A stretch of 33,824 nt of DNA, taken from positions 1 to 33,824 of the forward strand of contig NZ_WNKT01000045.1 in assembly GCF_009720725.1 (NCBI RefSeq). The letters run 5' to 3'. Shown one piece after another: positions 1 to 9,818 of this stretch; the first letter of the stretch is position 1, and each line of letters starts with the position of its first letter. The position numbers and the translations under genes are program-made. The notes under the pieces were generated by a model, which saw nothing but the letters and a program-made list of their open reading frames with translations, had not been told where the DNA came from and did not search any database. This DNA is from Allochromatium palmeri (GTDB taxonomy: Bacteria; Pseudomonadota; Gammaproteobacteria; Chromatiales; Chromatiaceae).

Positions 1-256
1 TCGATCATCGCCTGGCGATCGAGCGCGAGCGGCGCCCTGTCGCTGGCACCGAAGGGCACGGCGGAGGGGGCGACGGTTTGTCAACCATCGTCAGCAAGGC
101 CGCGCCCGAGAGCGCGAGCTGACCGAGATGGATCAAGTGCCAGTCGCTCATGCAGCCGTTGGTCGCGGAATACTGGCACATGGGTGCGATCACGATGCGA
201 TTGGCCAGCCTGAGCGAGCCGATCGTCAAGGGTTCGAAAAGTTTCGGTGTAGGCAT
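1..256 (-). pseudogene. Old Yellow Enzyme family NADH:flavin oxidoreductase, internally deleted (5' part, runs off window)
   Basis: The reading frame starts with an ATG at 256 and gives MPTPKLFEPLTIGSLRLANR followed by IAPMCQYSA and WHLIHLGQLALSGAALL, the unmistakable N-terminus of the YqjM/XenA class of flavin-dependent ene-reductases. In that family the next segment should be an EATAV-type stretch, the first strand region and the substrate-binding HAGR motif. Here the frame instead runs into Pro-rich nonsense and a stop near position 5. A different frame of the same strand, from about position 78 downward, reads QTVAPSAVPFGAS and then LALDRQAMI, which matches the family about 75 residues further on. 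I infer an internal deletion of roughly 75 codons plus a frame change. The flavoenzyme would be non-functional unless this is an assembly error. The rest lies outside the window. Confidence 0.7.
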
Positions 257-396
257 GTCGATTAACCTGTGAGTCGATGAGGGATCGGGGTCGGGTCCAC
301 TATAGGGTCGTCTGGATCGGAACGGCGGATTGCGCACCGGGCGTCAGGCCAGAGACTCGGCGCTTGATCGAACGATCACGCACCCGTCGATGCCCG

Positions 397-1647
397 CTAC
401 CAATCCCCATACTGCACGGGTGCCGCGCCATGCACTTCCAGCACCTGTGGCTCCTGGCTCTTGGATTCGGCGTTCACACGTTCGACGAGGAGTTCGAATC
501 GCCAGTCATCGCCAAAGTCGAACAGAAAGCTGATCCGCATCCCTTCGCAGAGCGAGAGGTCGCCAACCTTGACCTCATCCGCCACGTTGTCGGACTCGCC
601 CGCCAGATCGGGATGATCGATCGCGATGGTGCCGCCGAAGCGGTCTTGATAGCTGAAGCGGTACAGATGGTCCGTGTCATCGAAGTCGAAGGCGGTGAGA
701 ATCGTGGCCGCGAGTGCGTCGAGATGGGCGTCGCCCCCAATGGCGATCCGCCGCCAGCAACCCGCTCCCAGCGACACCTTGAACAGATGCTGGCCGGGTT
801 GGAAAGGGGACGCGGGAATCTCCAGCTCCTGGCGCCAGTCGGGGATCTGCGGACGCACCAACTGGCTCCAGTGCTCGAAACGCGCCAGCGGGTCGAAAAA
901 ATCCCCGGCGTCATGGATGGGCGTGGCCGATTCGGCCTCTGGCGCCCAAGGTTGGCGCATGAAGCCCGCAAAGTGGCCCAGCAAGGAACGTCCCCACTCG
1001 GTCAGACCGATCCGCTCTGGCTGCCATCCCTTGCCTGCCACCGGTGGCATGGCCCGCAGGTCGAGCAAACCAAAGAGCTCCAGCAACGCCAGATGGTGGA
1101 GGCCGGGAGAATATCGAAGCCAATCCGCGTCCTGAGGTGTCTTGAACGTTAGACCGGCATCCGGCAGCCGTTGAAGAAAGGTGACGATCTTCATCGACGC
1201 ATCCCCGCCCCAACTTTCGAACTCGCCGATGACCCCCTCGCTTGAACGACCCCACCAGGCTTTCAGCAAGGCAAAATAGCGCTCGGCCCCGTTGAGGGCG
1301 GACCAGGAGGCCAGGACGACGGGGTCGAGATGCAGACGCGGTTTCTTGGACGCCATGTCGATCCGCGCCAGGCCACTCGCACGCAGCACCAGATACAAAC
1401 CATTGATGTGCGGATAGGATTTCTGCATCGCACGCTTCAGCCCCAGTTCCAGGGGATGGGCGAGACGCTGATTGATCGTCTCCAGGGTCTTCATGGCGAA
1501 CAAATGGCCAGGGGTGAGCGGCAGCCCCTGATCGCCAATCAGGTCCAGCAGGGCGTCGAAATCCCGTAGGATGGTTCCCGGCGGCTGCCGTTCAAAATCC
1601 GGTGCGTCGAATTGGTGGATGAAGGTCGGTACACGGGTCTTGGTCAT
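397..1647 (-). CDS. pRiA4b ORF-3-like domain protein
   Basis: The product is 416 residues. The C-terminal third carries the plasmid pRiA4b ORF-3-like fold (the IS1096 TnpR-associated family): QHLFKVSL, then FDFDDTDHLYRFSY and finally the hallmark FLFDFGDDWRFELLVERV, with the acidic FDFGDDW core. The N-terminal 270 residues are helical and I do not recognise them. The biochemical role of the family is not established; such proteins occur with insertion elements and as stand-alone chromosomal genes. The ATG at 1647 (MTKTRVPTF) was chosen because an upstream extension would overlap the end of the ABC transporter gene, which stops at 1661. The 13-base gap suggests co-transcription with that gene. 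No transposase or inverted repeats are visible beside it, so I treat it as an ordinary gene. Confidence 0.75.
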   Translation of the reverse strand: MTKTRVPTFIHQFDAPDFERQPPGTILRDFDALLDLIGDQGLPLTPGHLFAMKTLETINQRLAHPLELGLKRAMQKSYPHINGLYLVLRASGLARIDMASKKPRLHLDPVVLASWSALNGAERYFALLKAWWGRSSEGVIGEFESWGGDASMKIVTFLQRLPDAGLTFKTPQDADWLRYSPGLHHLALLELFGLLDLRAMPPVAGKGWQPERIGLTEWGRSLLGHFAGFMRQPWAPEAESATPIHDAGDFFDPLARFEHWSQLVRPQIPDWRQELEIPASPFQPGQHLFKVSLGAGCWRRIAIGGDAHLDALAATILTAFDFDDTDHLYRFSYQDRFGGTIAIDHPDLAGESDNVADEVKVGDLSLCEGMRISFLFDFGDDWRFELLVERVNAESKSQEPQVLEVHGAAPVQYGDW

Positions 1648-1660
1648 ATCAAATATCCAT

Positions 1661-3451
1661 TCAACCGCCGCACGGCTCCTGGAACTGGAGTGTGGCCAGA
1701 CGCGCATAGAGTCCATCCTCGTCCATGAGTTCATCATGCCGCCCTGCGGCCACGATCCGTCCCTGATCGATCACCAGAATCCGGTCGGCATTGCGCACCG
1801 TGGCGAGCCGATGGGCGATGACGATGCTGGTGCGCCCCTGCATCAGAGTTTCAAGCGCCTCCTGCACCAGACGCTCGCTCTCGGCATCGAGCGCGCTGGT
1901 GGCCTCGTCGAGCAGCAGCAGCGCCGGATCGCGCAACAGCGTGCGGGCAATGGCGATGCGCTGACGCTCGCCGCCCGAGAGCCGCACGCCGCGCTCACCG
2001 AGATGGGTGTCGAAACCTTGCGGCAGCCGTTCGATGAATTCGAGCGCATGGGCGGCCTTCGCGGCGCGGCGCACGTCCTCGTCGCTCGCGCGCTCCAAAC
2101 CATAGCGGATGTTCTCCCAGGCGCTGGCGCCGAAGATCACCGGATCCTGCGGCACTAGGGCGATGCGGCTACGCAGATCGCGCGGATCGAGCCGACGGAT
2201 ATCGACCCCATCGAACAGCAGACTCCCCGCCGTCGGATCATAGAAACGCAGCAGGAGCTGGAACAGCGTCGACTTGCCCGCACCCGAGGGCCCGACCAGC
2301 GCCAGCCGCTCGCCCGGCTCGACGGTCAGATCCAGCCCGTCAAGTGCCGGCGTATCCGGGCGCGAGGGATAGACGAAGCGCACCCCGCGCAGTTCGATCC
2401 GCCCACGCGACGGCTCAGGCAGCGGTTCGGGCGCCACCGGCGGCAGGATCGCCGGCTGGATCTCCAGCAGCTCCATCAGCCGCTCGCTGGCCCCAGCGCC
2501 GCGCAACAGTTGTCCGGTCAGGTCGCTCAGCGACCCCACGGCTCCGGCGACCACGATGGCATAGAACAGAAACGCTGAGAGTTCACCGCCGCTCAGGGTG
2601 CCATCGAGCACCTGATGTCCACCGATCCAGAGCACCACGCCGATCGCGCCAAAGGTCAGAAAGGTAGCAATCCCCGACAGCGCCGCGCTCGACAGCGAAC
2701 GGCTCATGGCCACGTCGAACGCGGCCTCGACCTGATCGCCATAGCGGCGACTGTCGATCGGTTCGTGACAGAACGCCTGCACGGTGCGGATGCCGTGGAT
2801 GGCTTCGTCGACATAGGCGCCGACATCGGCGATCCGATCCTGGCTGTCGCGCGAGAGCCGGCGCACGCGCCGCCCGATGATCCAGGCCGGGCCGATGACG
2901 ATCGGCAATCCGGCCAGCACCAGCCCGGTGAGTCCCGGACTGGTGATCATGAGCATCAGGATGCCGCCGACGACCAGCAGCGAGGTGCGGATCGACATGG
3001 CGAGCGTCGAGCCAACCACCACTTGCAGGATCGCCGTGTCGCTGGTCAGGCGCGAAATCACCTCACCGGTGCGCGTGGTCTCGAAGAAGGCGACATCCAG
3101 GACTAACACCCGTTCGAATACCGCTTGGCGAATGTCGGCCACCACCCGCTCGCCGATCCAGTTGAGCAGATAGCTGCGCGCCATGATGGACGCCGCTGTG
3201 AGCATCACCACGAACAGAAACAGCATCAGCGAGCGATCAAGCTCCGCGACTGAGCCGGTGCTGAGTCCTGAATCGACCACAACCCGGATCACCTGCCCGA
3301 AGGCCAGCACCGAGACGGCGGCGATCAGCAGCGCGACCAGCGCCAGCGCCAGTCGGCGCCGATAGGGCCAGGCGAACTGGAGCAGACGCTTGAGCGCGGC
3401 CAGATTACGGGTAGCGGGTCGATCGGTCAGATTGGCTTTGATGTCAGGCAT
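1661..3451 (-). CDS. ABC exporter, fused permease and ATPase (MsbA/HlyB-type half transporter)
   Basis: The product is 596 residues, the usual length of a bacterial half-size exporter that works as a homodimer in the inner membrane. Residues about 25-310 form the six-helix type I exporter domain. Residues about 350-590 form the nucleotide-binding domain, with Walker A GPSGAGKST, Q-loop VPQDPVIF, signature LSGGERQRIAIAR, Walker B ALLLLDEATSALD and switch histidine in IVIAHRLAT, all intact. The substrate cannot be read from the sequence. Lipid A-core (MsbA), drugs or other amphiphiles are possible, and I see no adjacent LpxK or secretion gene to favour one. It lies about 80 bases downstream of nudB on the same strand and is followed after 13 bases by the pRiA4b ORF-3-like gene. 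Confidence 0.9.
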   Translation of the reverse strand: MPDIKANLTDRPATRNLAALKRLLQFAWPYRRRLALALVALLIAAVSVLAFGQVIRVVVDSGLSTGSVAELDRSLMLFLFVVMLTAASIMARSYLLNWIGERVVADIRQAVFERVLVLDVAFFETTRTGEVISRLTSDTAILQVVVGSTLAMSIRTSLLVVGGILMLMITSPGLTGLVLAGLPIVIGPAWIIGRRVRRLSRDSQDRIADVGAYVDEAIHGIRTVQAFCHEPIDSRRYGDQVEAAFDVAMSRSLSSAALSGIATFLTFGAIGVVLWIGGHQVLDGTLSGGELSAFLFYAIVVAGAVGSLSDLTGQLLRGAGASERLMELLEIQPAILPPVAPEPLPEPSRGRIELRGVRFVYPSRPDTPALDGLDLTVEPGERLALVGPSGAGKSTLFQLLLRFYDPTAGSLLFDGVDIRRLDPRDLRSRIALVPQDPVIFGASAWENIRYGLERASDEDVRRAAKAAHALEFIERLPQGFDTHLGERGVRLSGGERQRIAIARTLLRDPALLLLDEATSALDAESERLVQEALETLMQGRTSIVIAHRLATVRNADRILVIDQGRIVAAGRHDELMDEDGLYARLATLQFQEPCGG

Positions 3452-3530
3452 GGGTTGGGTCGAGAGGCTCGCTGGCTGTCAGGTCGGGCTTGAGGCTGTC
3501 GCCAAGAGATGGGGGCGGTCGGCTTGAGGC

Positions 3531-3979
3531 TCAAAGCCACGCCCGTCGTGCCTCAAGCGCTTCGATGGTCTCGCGGTTGGTCCAGGAACCGGTCAGCTCG
3601 GCGGCCTCGCGGGCCGGGAGCCAGCGGTATTCGAGATGCTCGCGTGGATTGAGCCGCACCAGCCGCCGCGAGTCGAGCACCAGGCCGAAGCGATATTCAC
3701 GGTTGAAGCAGACGTTGGGCGCATAGCGATGACGCCAGGCCGGGATGATCGGAAACAGTACCGACTGACGCAGATCGATGAGCGCGCCGCCAGCGCGCAA
3801 TCCGGTCTCCTCCCAGAGCTCGCGCACCGCCGCATGCCTGGGCGTCTCGCCTGGCGCGAGACTGCCCGTGATCGACTGCCAGAACCCGGCCGGGCGGGTG
3901 CGACGCATCAGCAGGAACTCGCCGCCTCGGGTGCAGACGACGACCAGCGCCGACTGCGCCCGTTTGCGCTCAGGATCGC

Positions 3980-3983
<4 letters not shown>
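3531..3983 (-). CDS. nudB: Dihydroneopterin triphosphate diphosphatase (Nudix)
   Basis: This is a 150-residue Nudix hydrolase. The Nudix box is complete, from [20 protein letters not shown] through TGL, supplying the REXXEE metal-binding glutamates. The family member NudB removes pyrophosphate from dihydroneopterin triphosphate in folate synthesis. The assignment rests on the residues [12 protein letters not shown] and [11 protein letters not shown] near the C-terminus and on its position directly after aspS, as in many gammaproteobacteria. The start codon is TTG at 3983 and overlaps the aspS stop codon by four bases (TTGA), so translation is probably coupled. Another Nudix substrate cannot be excluded from sequence alone. 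Confidence 0.83.
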
Positions 3984-5758
<1,775 letters not shown>

Positions 5759-5905
5759 CACTCTATCGCCCCATCTTGTTCAAGGTGGATGGACCCGGCG
5801 CCAATAGAGGCCGGAACCATCATGAAAAAGCGTGAAAGATTACTAGCCGCAATGGTTTAGCGCAAGCACTGACCACGATCGACGCTGGCATGAGAGCATG
5901 AACAC

Positions 5906-6913
5906 ATGAAGCCATCGAACCAATTGGATCTGTTCGCGGGCACGCCGGATGAAGCGCCCGCGCCTATATTCGTCGAGCCGGCGCGCGACACCTGGAGCCA
6001 GGCGCGTGAACTCGCCGGTGCCCTACCCGCTCGGCTGCGGCTCGGTACCTCGTCCTGGTCGTTTCCGGGCTGGCTGGGACTGATCTATGATCCGGCGGCC
6101 AATCCGCGTGTCCTGTCGCGTCATGGGCTGCACGCCTATGCCCAGCATCCACTACTGCGCACCGTCGGTGTCGACAGCGCCTACCATGCGCCGGTGCCGA
6201 CCGAACGTCTGCGCGCCTATGCCGAGCAGGTTCCGGAGGAGTTTCGCTTTCTGGTCAAGATGCCGGCGGCGATCACCGATGCCGTCTTGCGGGCCGGTGG
6301 CGGGCGTCCGGTTGAAGCAAATCCTGGTTTTCTCGACCCGGAGCGGGCGACCGAGCAGTCGGTCCAGCCGTTCGTCGAGGGACTGGAGGCGCGCGGTGGC
6401 GTGCTGCTGCTCCAGTTTCCGCCACTCGGCGAGACGATCACCGCCAACCCGCGCCGCTTTGCCGAGGATCTGTACCGCTTCCTGCGCCGCCTGCCGACTG
6501 GTCCCTGTTATGCGGTCGAGGTGCGCGATCGCGAGCTGCTGACGTGCGATCTGGCCGAGGCCCTGCGTCACGGCGGCGCCCAGACCGCGCTCAGTCTGCA
6601 TCCGCGTCTGCCCGCGCTCGATCGGCAGCAGACACTGTTCGCCGATCTTCCGCCAGGTCCATTGGTGCTGCGCTGGATGCTGCGCGCCAATCGTCGCTAT
6701 AACGAGGCTCGGAACCTCTATCAGCCCTTCAACCGACTGCGCGAGCCGGATCCGACCGCGCGCGGCCAGATCGCGCAGCTCGTCTCCGAGGCGCTGAGTG
6801 CCGGACGCGAGGTCTATGTCATCGCTAACAACAAGGCCGAGGGCTGCGCGCCGCTGAGTCTGATCGGGCTGGCCGAAGCCTTGGTTGACTCTCCAAAACG
6901 CTTGAAGACCTGA
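5906..6913 (+). CDS. DUF72 (YecE-type) TIM-barrel protein
   Basis: The 335-residue product contains the DUF72 fold: RLGTSSWSFPGW near residue 45, VGVDSAYHAPVPTERLRAYA, EEFRFLVKMP, LLQFPP, CYAVEVRDREL and the C-terminal VYVIANNKAEGCAPLSLIGL. Typical family members are 230-300 residues; this one has an N-terminal extension of about 40 residues (MKPSNQLDLFAG onward). The family has a TIM-barrel fold and no secure function. No good Shine-Dalgarno sequence precedes the ATG at 5906. It is divergent from aspS and convergent with the DUF4435 gene, whose stop codon is only six bases away, so no terminator separates the two. It is probably not functionally tied to the defence-like pair, although it sits in the same accessory block. 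Confidence 0.85.
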   Translation: MKPSNQLDLFAGTPDEAPAPIFVEPARDTWSQARELAGALPARLRLGTSSWSFPGWLGLIYDPAANPRVLSRHGLHAYAQHPLLRTVGVDSAYHAPVPTERLRAYAEQVPEEFRFLVKMPAAITDAVLRAGGGRPVEANPGFLDPERATEQSVQPFVEGLEARGGVLLLQFPPLGETITANPRRFAEDLYRFLRRLPTGPCYAVEVRDRELLTCDLAEALRHGGAQTALSLHPRLPALDRQQTLFADLPPGPLVLRWMLRANRRYNEARNLYQPFNRLREPDPTARGQIAQLVSEALSAGREVYVIANNKAEGCAPLSLIGLAEALVDSPKRLKT

Positions 6914-6919
6914 AGCGTT

Positions 6920-7786
6920 CTACTCGCCGACGATATGAGCAAAGAAATCATCCAGTACCGCATCGAGCAAACCCAGCGTCCTCGTCAGTCTGGCCAGATG
7001 GAAGCGCAGCTCGCGCTTGTTCCCGAGCCGATAATGATTGGCCAACCAGAGCAACAAGCGCTTGCCGTCGATACCGCGAATCAGCCCCAGCCATCGTTCG
7101 GTGCTTCGATCATGGTCCGCACCGCCGAAACTCACGATCTTTTCGATCCAATCCTCGACAGAGCCAGCCACTTCCGGCGATAGCTGACGCTCGACTTGTC
7201 GGAGAATCTCAGCATAGTTCTCCAGCAAGGTCTGGTTCAAACCAAACGTTTTGTCAAAGCCGCGTCGTCCATAAGACATCAGCAGCAAACTTCCGGCGAC
7301 GATGGGGGCCAGTCCACAGACAAGACCGAACAACTCATTGTTAACCTCTGTCTCGGGCCTCGGACTCCGCCCCTGCTCGTCCGCGAGAAAGGACTCGATA
7401 ACCAGGGGATGCAACAGATAGTTCTCAATTTCCCAGCGTCGCAGAACGTAGATCCGCTCGCCGAATGGGGAGCGATTCGAGCAACAGACGTCGGTCGTAT
7501 CGAGGAAGGCTTCCCAGTGTGAACGCGCCGCCAGACTATCCCGATCCAGAATACCCAGGGCGTCGATTCCATTTTCGACGTCCTCTTCGACCTGAGCGAC
7601 GACGCAGTTGCATCCACCACCCAGCTCATCACCAGCCGCCCGGAACTCGACCTTGTCGCCCCGATCGTTGAACCAGCGCTCAGCCAGAATTTGGACGTCC
7701 TCTTCGGATTCCAGATAGATGAAACGCTTTGCCACATAGCGTCGCTCAGCCAGATCGCCGGACGCGAGCTCTTTCAAGGCCGCCAT
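6920..7786 (-). CDS. DUF4435 / TOPRIM-like protein, AriB-like effector of a PARIS-type defence pair
   Basis: The 288-residue product has a TOPRIM-like core typical of DUF4435: FIYLESEEDVQIL with a glutamate at residue 26, then LGILDRDSL with D81 and D83 as the DxD pair, then VLRRWEIENYLLHP, the REIENYL-type hallmark seen in OLD-like nucleases. In PARIS systems AriB is a DUF4435 TOPRIM nuclease held inactive by the AriA ATPase and released when a phage trigger is sensed, after which it cleaves host tRNA and stops growth. That role is inferred here from domain pairing. A strong ribosome-binding site (GGAGGGAGGG) lies five bases before the ATG. The gene starts 29 bases after the ATPase stop, on the same strand. 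Its base composition is visibly less GC-rich than the housekeeping neighbours, which suggests transfer. Confidence 0.8.
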   Translation of the reverse strand: MAALKELASGDLAERRYVAKRFIYLESEEDVQILAERWFNDRGDKVEFRAAGDELGGGCNCVVAQVEEDVENGIDALGILDRDSLAARSHWEAFLDTTDVCCSNRSPFGERIYVLRRWEIENYLLHPLVIESFLADEQGRSPRPETEVNNELFGLVCGLAPIVAGSLLLMSYGRRGFDKTFGLNQTLLENYAEILRQVERQLSPEVAGSVEDWIEKIVSFGGADHDRSTERWLGLIRGIDGKRLLLWLANHYRLGNKRELRFHLARLTRTLGLLDAVLDDFFAHIVGE

Positions 7787-7815
7787 GATACCCTCCCTCC
7801 CTATTCCACACCCCG

Positions 7816-9012
7816 TTAGGCAACGCCTTCCTCAATGATGTGCCCGCCCTTGCGTAGTCCCGGTTCAGGGATGTCGTGACCGAAGGCGGGGATCAGCTCC
7901 CTGGCATGGGTGCTGGTGATGATGGTCAAACCAGGGTGATCAACGGCTAACTGTTTGAAAAATGACAGTGTTCGGTGCTGCCAGATCGAGTGCAGATGGA
8001 TATCCAGCTCGTCGACCAGCAGTAGGGTGTTGCGTGTCATGTGGACACCGACTCGCAAGTAGAGCTGGATCAAGCTCTTTTCGCCACTACTGAGCCGATC
8101 CAGGCGATGCGGATTGCCACCGCTGACGACCATGGCCTCCGGGGGTTGCTTACGCACACCCTTCAAGAACTTGGGACTCTCGACGAAGACGCGCTCGTTG
8201 ATGACTTTGATCGCTTGCTCGTAGCGGCCATCATCCAACCATTTGAGCCAGACCAGAAGGTTGTCCAGCGAATCCTGCCACCCCTGGCTCTCGGTACCGA
8301 AGCGATGCACTGGACGGTACCCCCAGCTCGGAGGCTGTATGACACCCCGCTGGCTGTCCTGAACCCTCGGAATATCCCGATAGGCCGAGAACAAGAGCAG
8401 GGTCGGCATCGTCAGCGGAGCGTCCTCAAAGGCGTCTGGGGCTTGGTTTTGATGCGCGTGCATCGCGGCGAGTATATCCGCGACGAAATCATCATCGACG
8501 AGACCATCGACCACCATGGAAAGTCCGCGTGGCTGCCCACCGCTTCCGCTGCCCTCGCCAACCCGAGACAGCCGGCCGCTCGCCTGTCGAATAAAGCCGA
8601 ACAGACTGTGTGCTTGGGCTCCGTACCGAGCTAGTCTCGACTCGCCCCAGGGGTTCAGCCCCCAGGGCTCATCGCGTCCGGCGACCAAGGATAGGATGCG
8701 CGTCGTTTCTTCACCGTCCTTGCGCACGCGAACCAGAAAATCCCACTGCGCCCTTCCGGCCCCTGAGTCCAGATCCTCGAATCCGATGGACTCCGGGACA
8801 CGCTGCTCGAACATCCCCATCAATGACGCCATCAGATCGAGCAAGGTCGTCTTGCCCATCCCGTTCTTGGAGAGCAGTAAGTAGACATTGCAGGGTTCGT
8901 CGTCCGCGTCGGTGAAATCGAGCTGGAAGGGTTGCTGCTGAAAGGGACCAATACCCTCGACGGTCAGGAAGAGCGGTCGGAAATCGAGTACCTGGAAGTT
9001 GGCAGCGATCAT
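7816..9012 (-). CDS. ABC/AAA_21-type ATPase, AriA-like sensor of a PARIS-type defence pair
   Basis: The 398-residue product has the layout of defence-associated SMC/ABC-like ATPases. The N-terminal strand pair LTVEGIGPFQQQPFQLDF leads to Walker A SKNGMGKTT at residues 48-56. The first glycine of the P-loop is replaced by serine, but the GK[ST] core is intact. The ABC signature is DRLSSGEKSLIQ, Walker B is LLLVDELDIHLH (D334, E335), and IITSTHARELIPAF supplies the H-loop. A variable helical region of about 200 residues lies between. Pairing with a downstream DUF4435 gene is the AriA-AriB arrangement of PARIS. Septu and Gabija are less likely because the partner is neither an HNH nuclease nor a UvrD helicase. 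A GGAG motif precedes the ATG, which overlaps the stop codon of a decayed upstream frame. Confidence 0.85.
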   Translation of the reverse strand: MIAANFQVLDFRPLFLTVEGIGPFQQQPFQLDFTDADDEPCNVYLLLSKNGMGKTTLLDLMASLMGMFEQRVPESIGFEDLDSGAGRAQWDFLVRVRKDGEETTRILSLVAGRDEPWGLNPWGESRLARYGAQAHSLFGFIRQASGRLSRVGEGSGSGGQPRGLSMVVDGLVDDDFVADILAAMHAHQNQAPDAFEDAPLTMPTLLLFSAYRDIPRVQDSQRGVIQPPSWGYRPVHRFGTESQGWQDSLDNLLVWLKWLDDGRYEQAIKVINERVFVESPKFLKGVRKQPPEAMVVSGGNPHRLDRLSSGEKSLIQLYLRVGVHMTRNTLLLVDELDIHLHSIWQHRTLSFFKQLAVDHPGLTIITSTHARELIPAFGHDIPEPGLRKGGHIIEEGVA

Positions 9013-9191
9013 GTTCGCGCTCCATTATTGAAGGTCGCAATCGCGGCGGCGATGTCATCGGCCATCATTCTCTATCCGTGGATACGCACCGGCTCGGCCT
9101 GCCCGGTCGCGACCAGCATATCCCCCAGACCCGTCAGGCGTTCGGCCCCGACGCGATCGAGGATGATCACACGGGACGCAACAGCTACCTC
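9009..9191 (-). pseudogene. Possible remnant of an FtsK/SpoIIIE-type translocase C-terminus
   Basis: No intact gene lies between the ATPase and the zinc-ribbon gene. One minus-strand frame reads EVAVASRVIILDRVGAERL, then TGLGDMLVATGQAEPVRIHG, which resembles the end of FtsK-family motors (SR.ILD..GAE.LLG.GDML...P.RVHG). It meets a TAG at 9074, after which the same frame continues RMMADDIAAAIATFNNGART and ends in a TGA that overlaps the ATPase ATG (ATGA). Another stop, at 9203, lies just upstream. The pieces fit a gene that was once translationally coupled to the ATPase and has decayed to its last 60 codons. The family assignment rests on a short match and is tentative; a short 29-codon frame from 9274 (MAKRLTIQQSG) may be another piece. 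Confidence 0.38.
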
Positions 9192-9332
9192 AGTTTCATT
9201 TCATTCGAAATGTGTAGCGCCTCGCCAAGCTGTCGTATATCGCCTGATTGCTGGATTGTAAGACGTTTGGCCATCCTTGGCTCAAATTGGGTCTGGACTC
9301 CCAGGCTCAAAACTGCGCTTGGCACGTCGTTC

Positions 9333-9677
9333 TCAGGCGACGTTCTTGGCCGCTGGCTTGGACGTGGACGTGCTGGAGGCCGTATCGCTCTTGGCCGCGC
9401 CGCTACCGCTGGAGCCGGAACTCGCGCTGTCCGATTTGGCCGCCGACTCCTTCTTCTCGCCGCCGCTATCGTGCAGGTTCTTCTTCTTATCGCCGGCTTT
9501 TTTGAAGTCGGTCTCGTACCAGCCGCCGCCCTTGAGCCGGAAACCGGCCGCCGAGATCAGCTTCTTGAGCGCCGGCTGGCCGCACTCCGGGCAGTCGGTC
9601 AGCGGCGCATCGCTGATTTTCTGCATCTTTTCCAGCTCGTGACCACAGTGTTCACAACGATATTCATAGATTGGCAT
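9333..9677 (-). CDS. FmdB-family zinc-ribbon protein
   Basis: The 114-residue product starts MPIYEYRCEHCGHELE and continues LTDCPECGQPALKKLISAAG, giving the two CxxC knuckles (RCEHC, DCPEC) of the FmdB/YgiT-like putative regulatory zinc ribbon. The segment GFRLKGGGWYETDFK is also typical. The last 45 residues are a low-complexity Lys/Ser/Ala tail of variable kind. The function is unproven; the name comes from a formamidase operon. In many gammaproteobacteria this gene lies just upstream of aspS on the same strand. Here they are 3.6 kb apart, which supports insertion of the accessory block between them. A GAGGAAACCTCC stretch directly precedes the ATG. Confidence 0.87.
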   Translation of the reverse strand: MPIYEYRCEHCGHELEKMQKISDAPLTDCPECGQPALKKLISAAGFRLKGGGWYETDFKKAGDKKKNLHDSGGEKKESAAKSDSASSGSSGSGAAKSDTASSTSTSKPAAKNVA

Positions 9678-9818
9678 GGAGGTTTCCTCTCACTCAAAAC
9701 TAAAGGGTTGATCGGACGATCATGACGTTTTCGACGGCGCCCCAGATGTGGATCGCGCCAGCAAAATCAAATCCGGTTGCGTGACGGGGCCAGATTGGCG
9801 TTAATGCCCAACCCAGGA

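Noticed and set aside
277-1152. A 291-codon plus-strand frame.
   Set aside because: It overlaps the pRiA4b ORF-3-like gene on the opposite strand, whose signature motifs are clear.
5822-5860. A 12-codon frame, MKKRERLLAAMV, between aspS and the DUF72 gene.
   Set aside because: No ribosome-binding site and too short; the AT-rich stretch is more likely part of the aspS upstream region.
7816-9012. Septu (PtuA) or Gabija (GajA) as the identity of the ATPase system.
   Set aside because: The partner gene has DUF4435/TOPRIM features, not an HNH nuclease or a UvrD helicase, and the ATPase has no fused TOPRIM domain.
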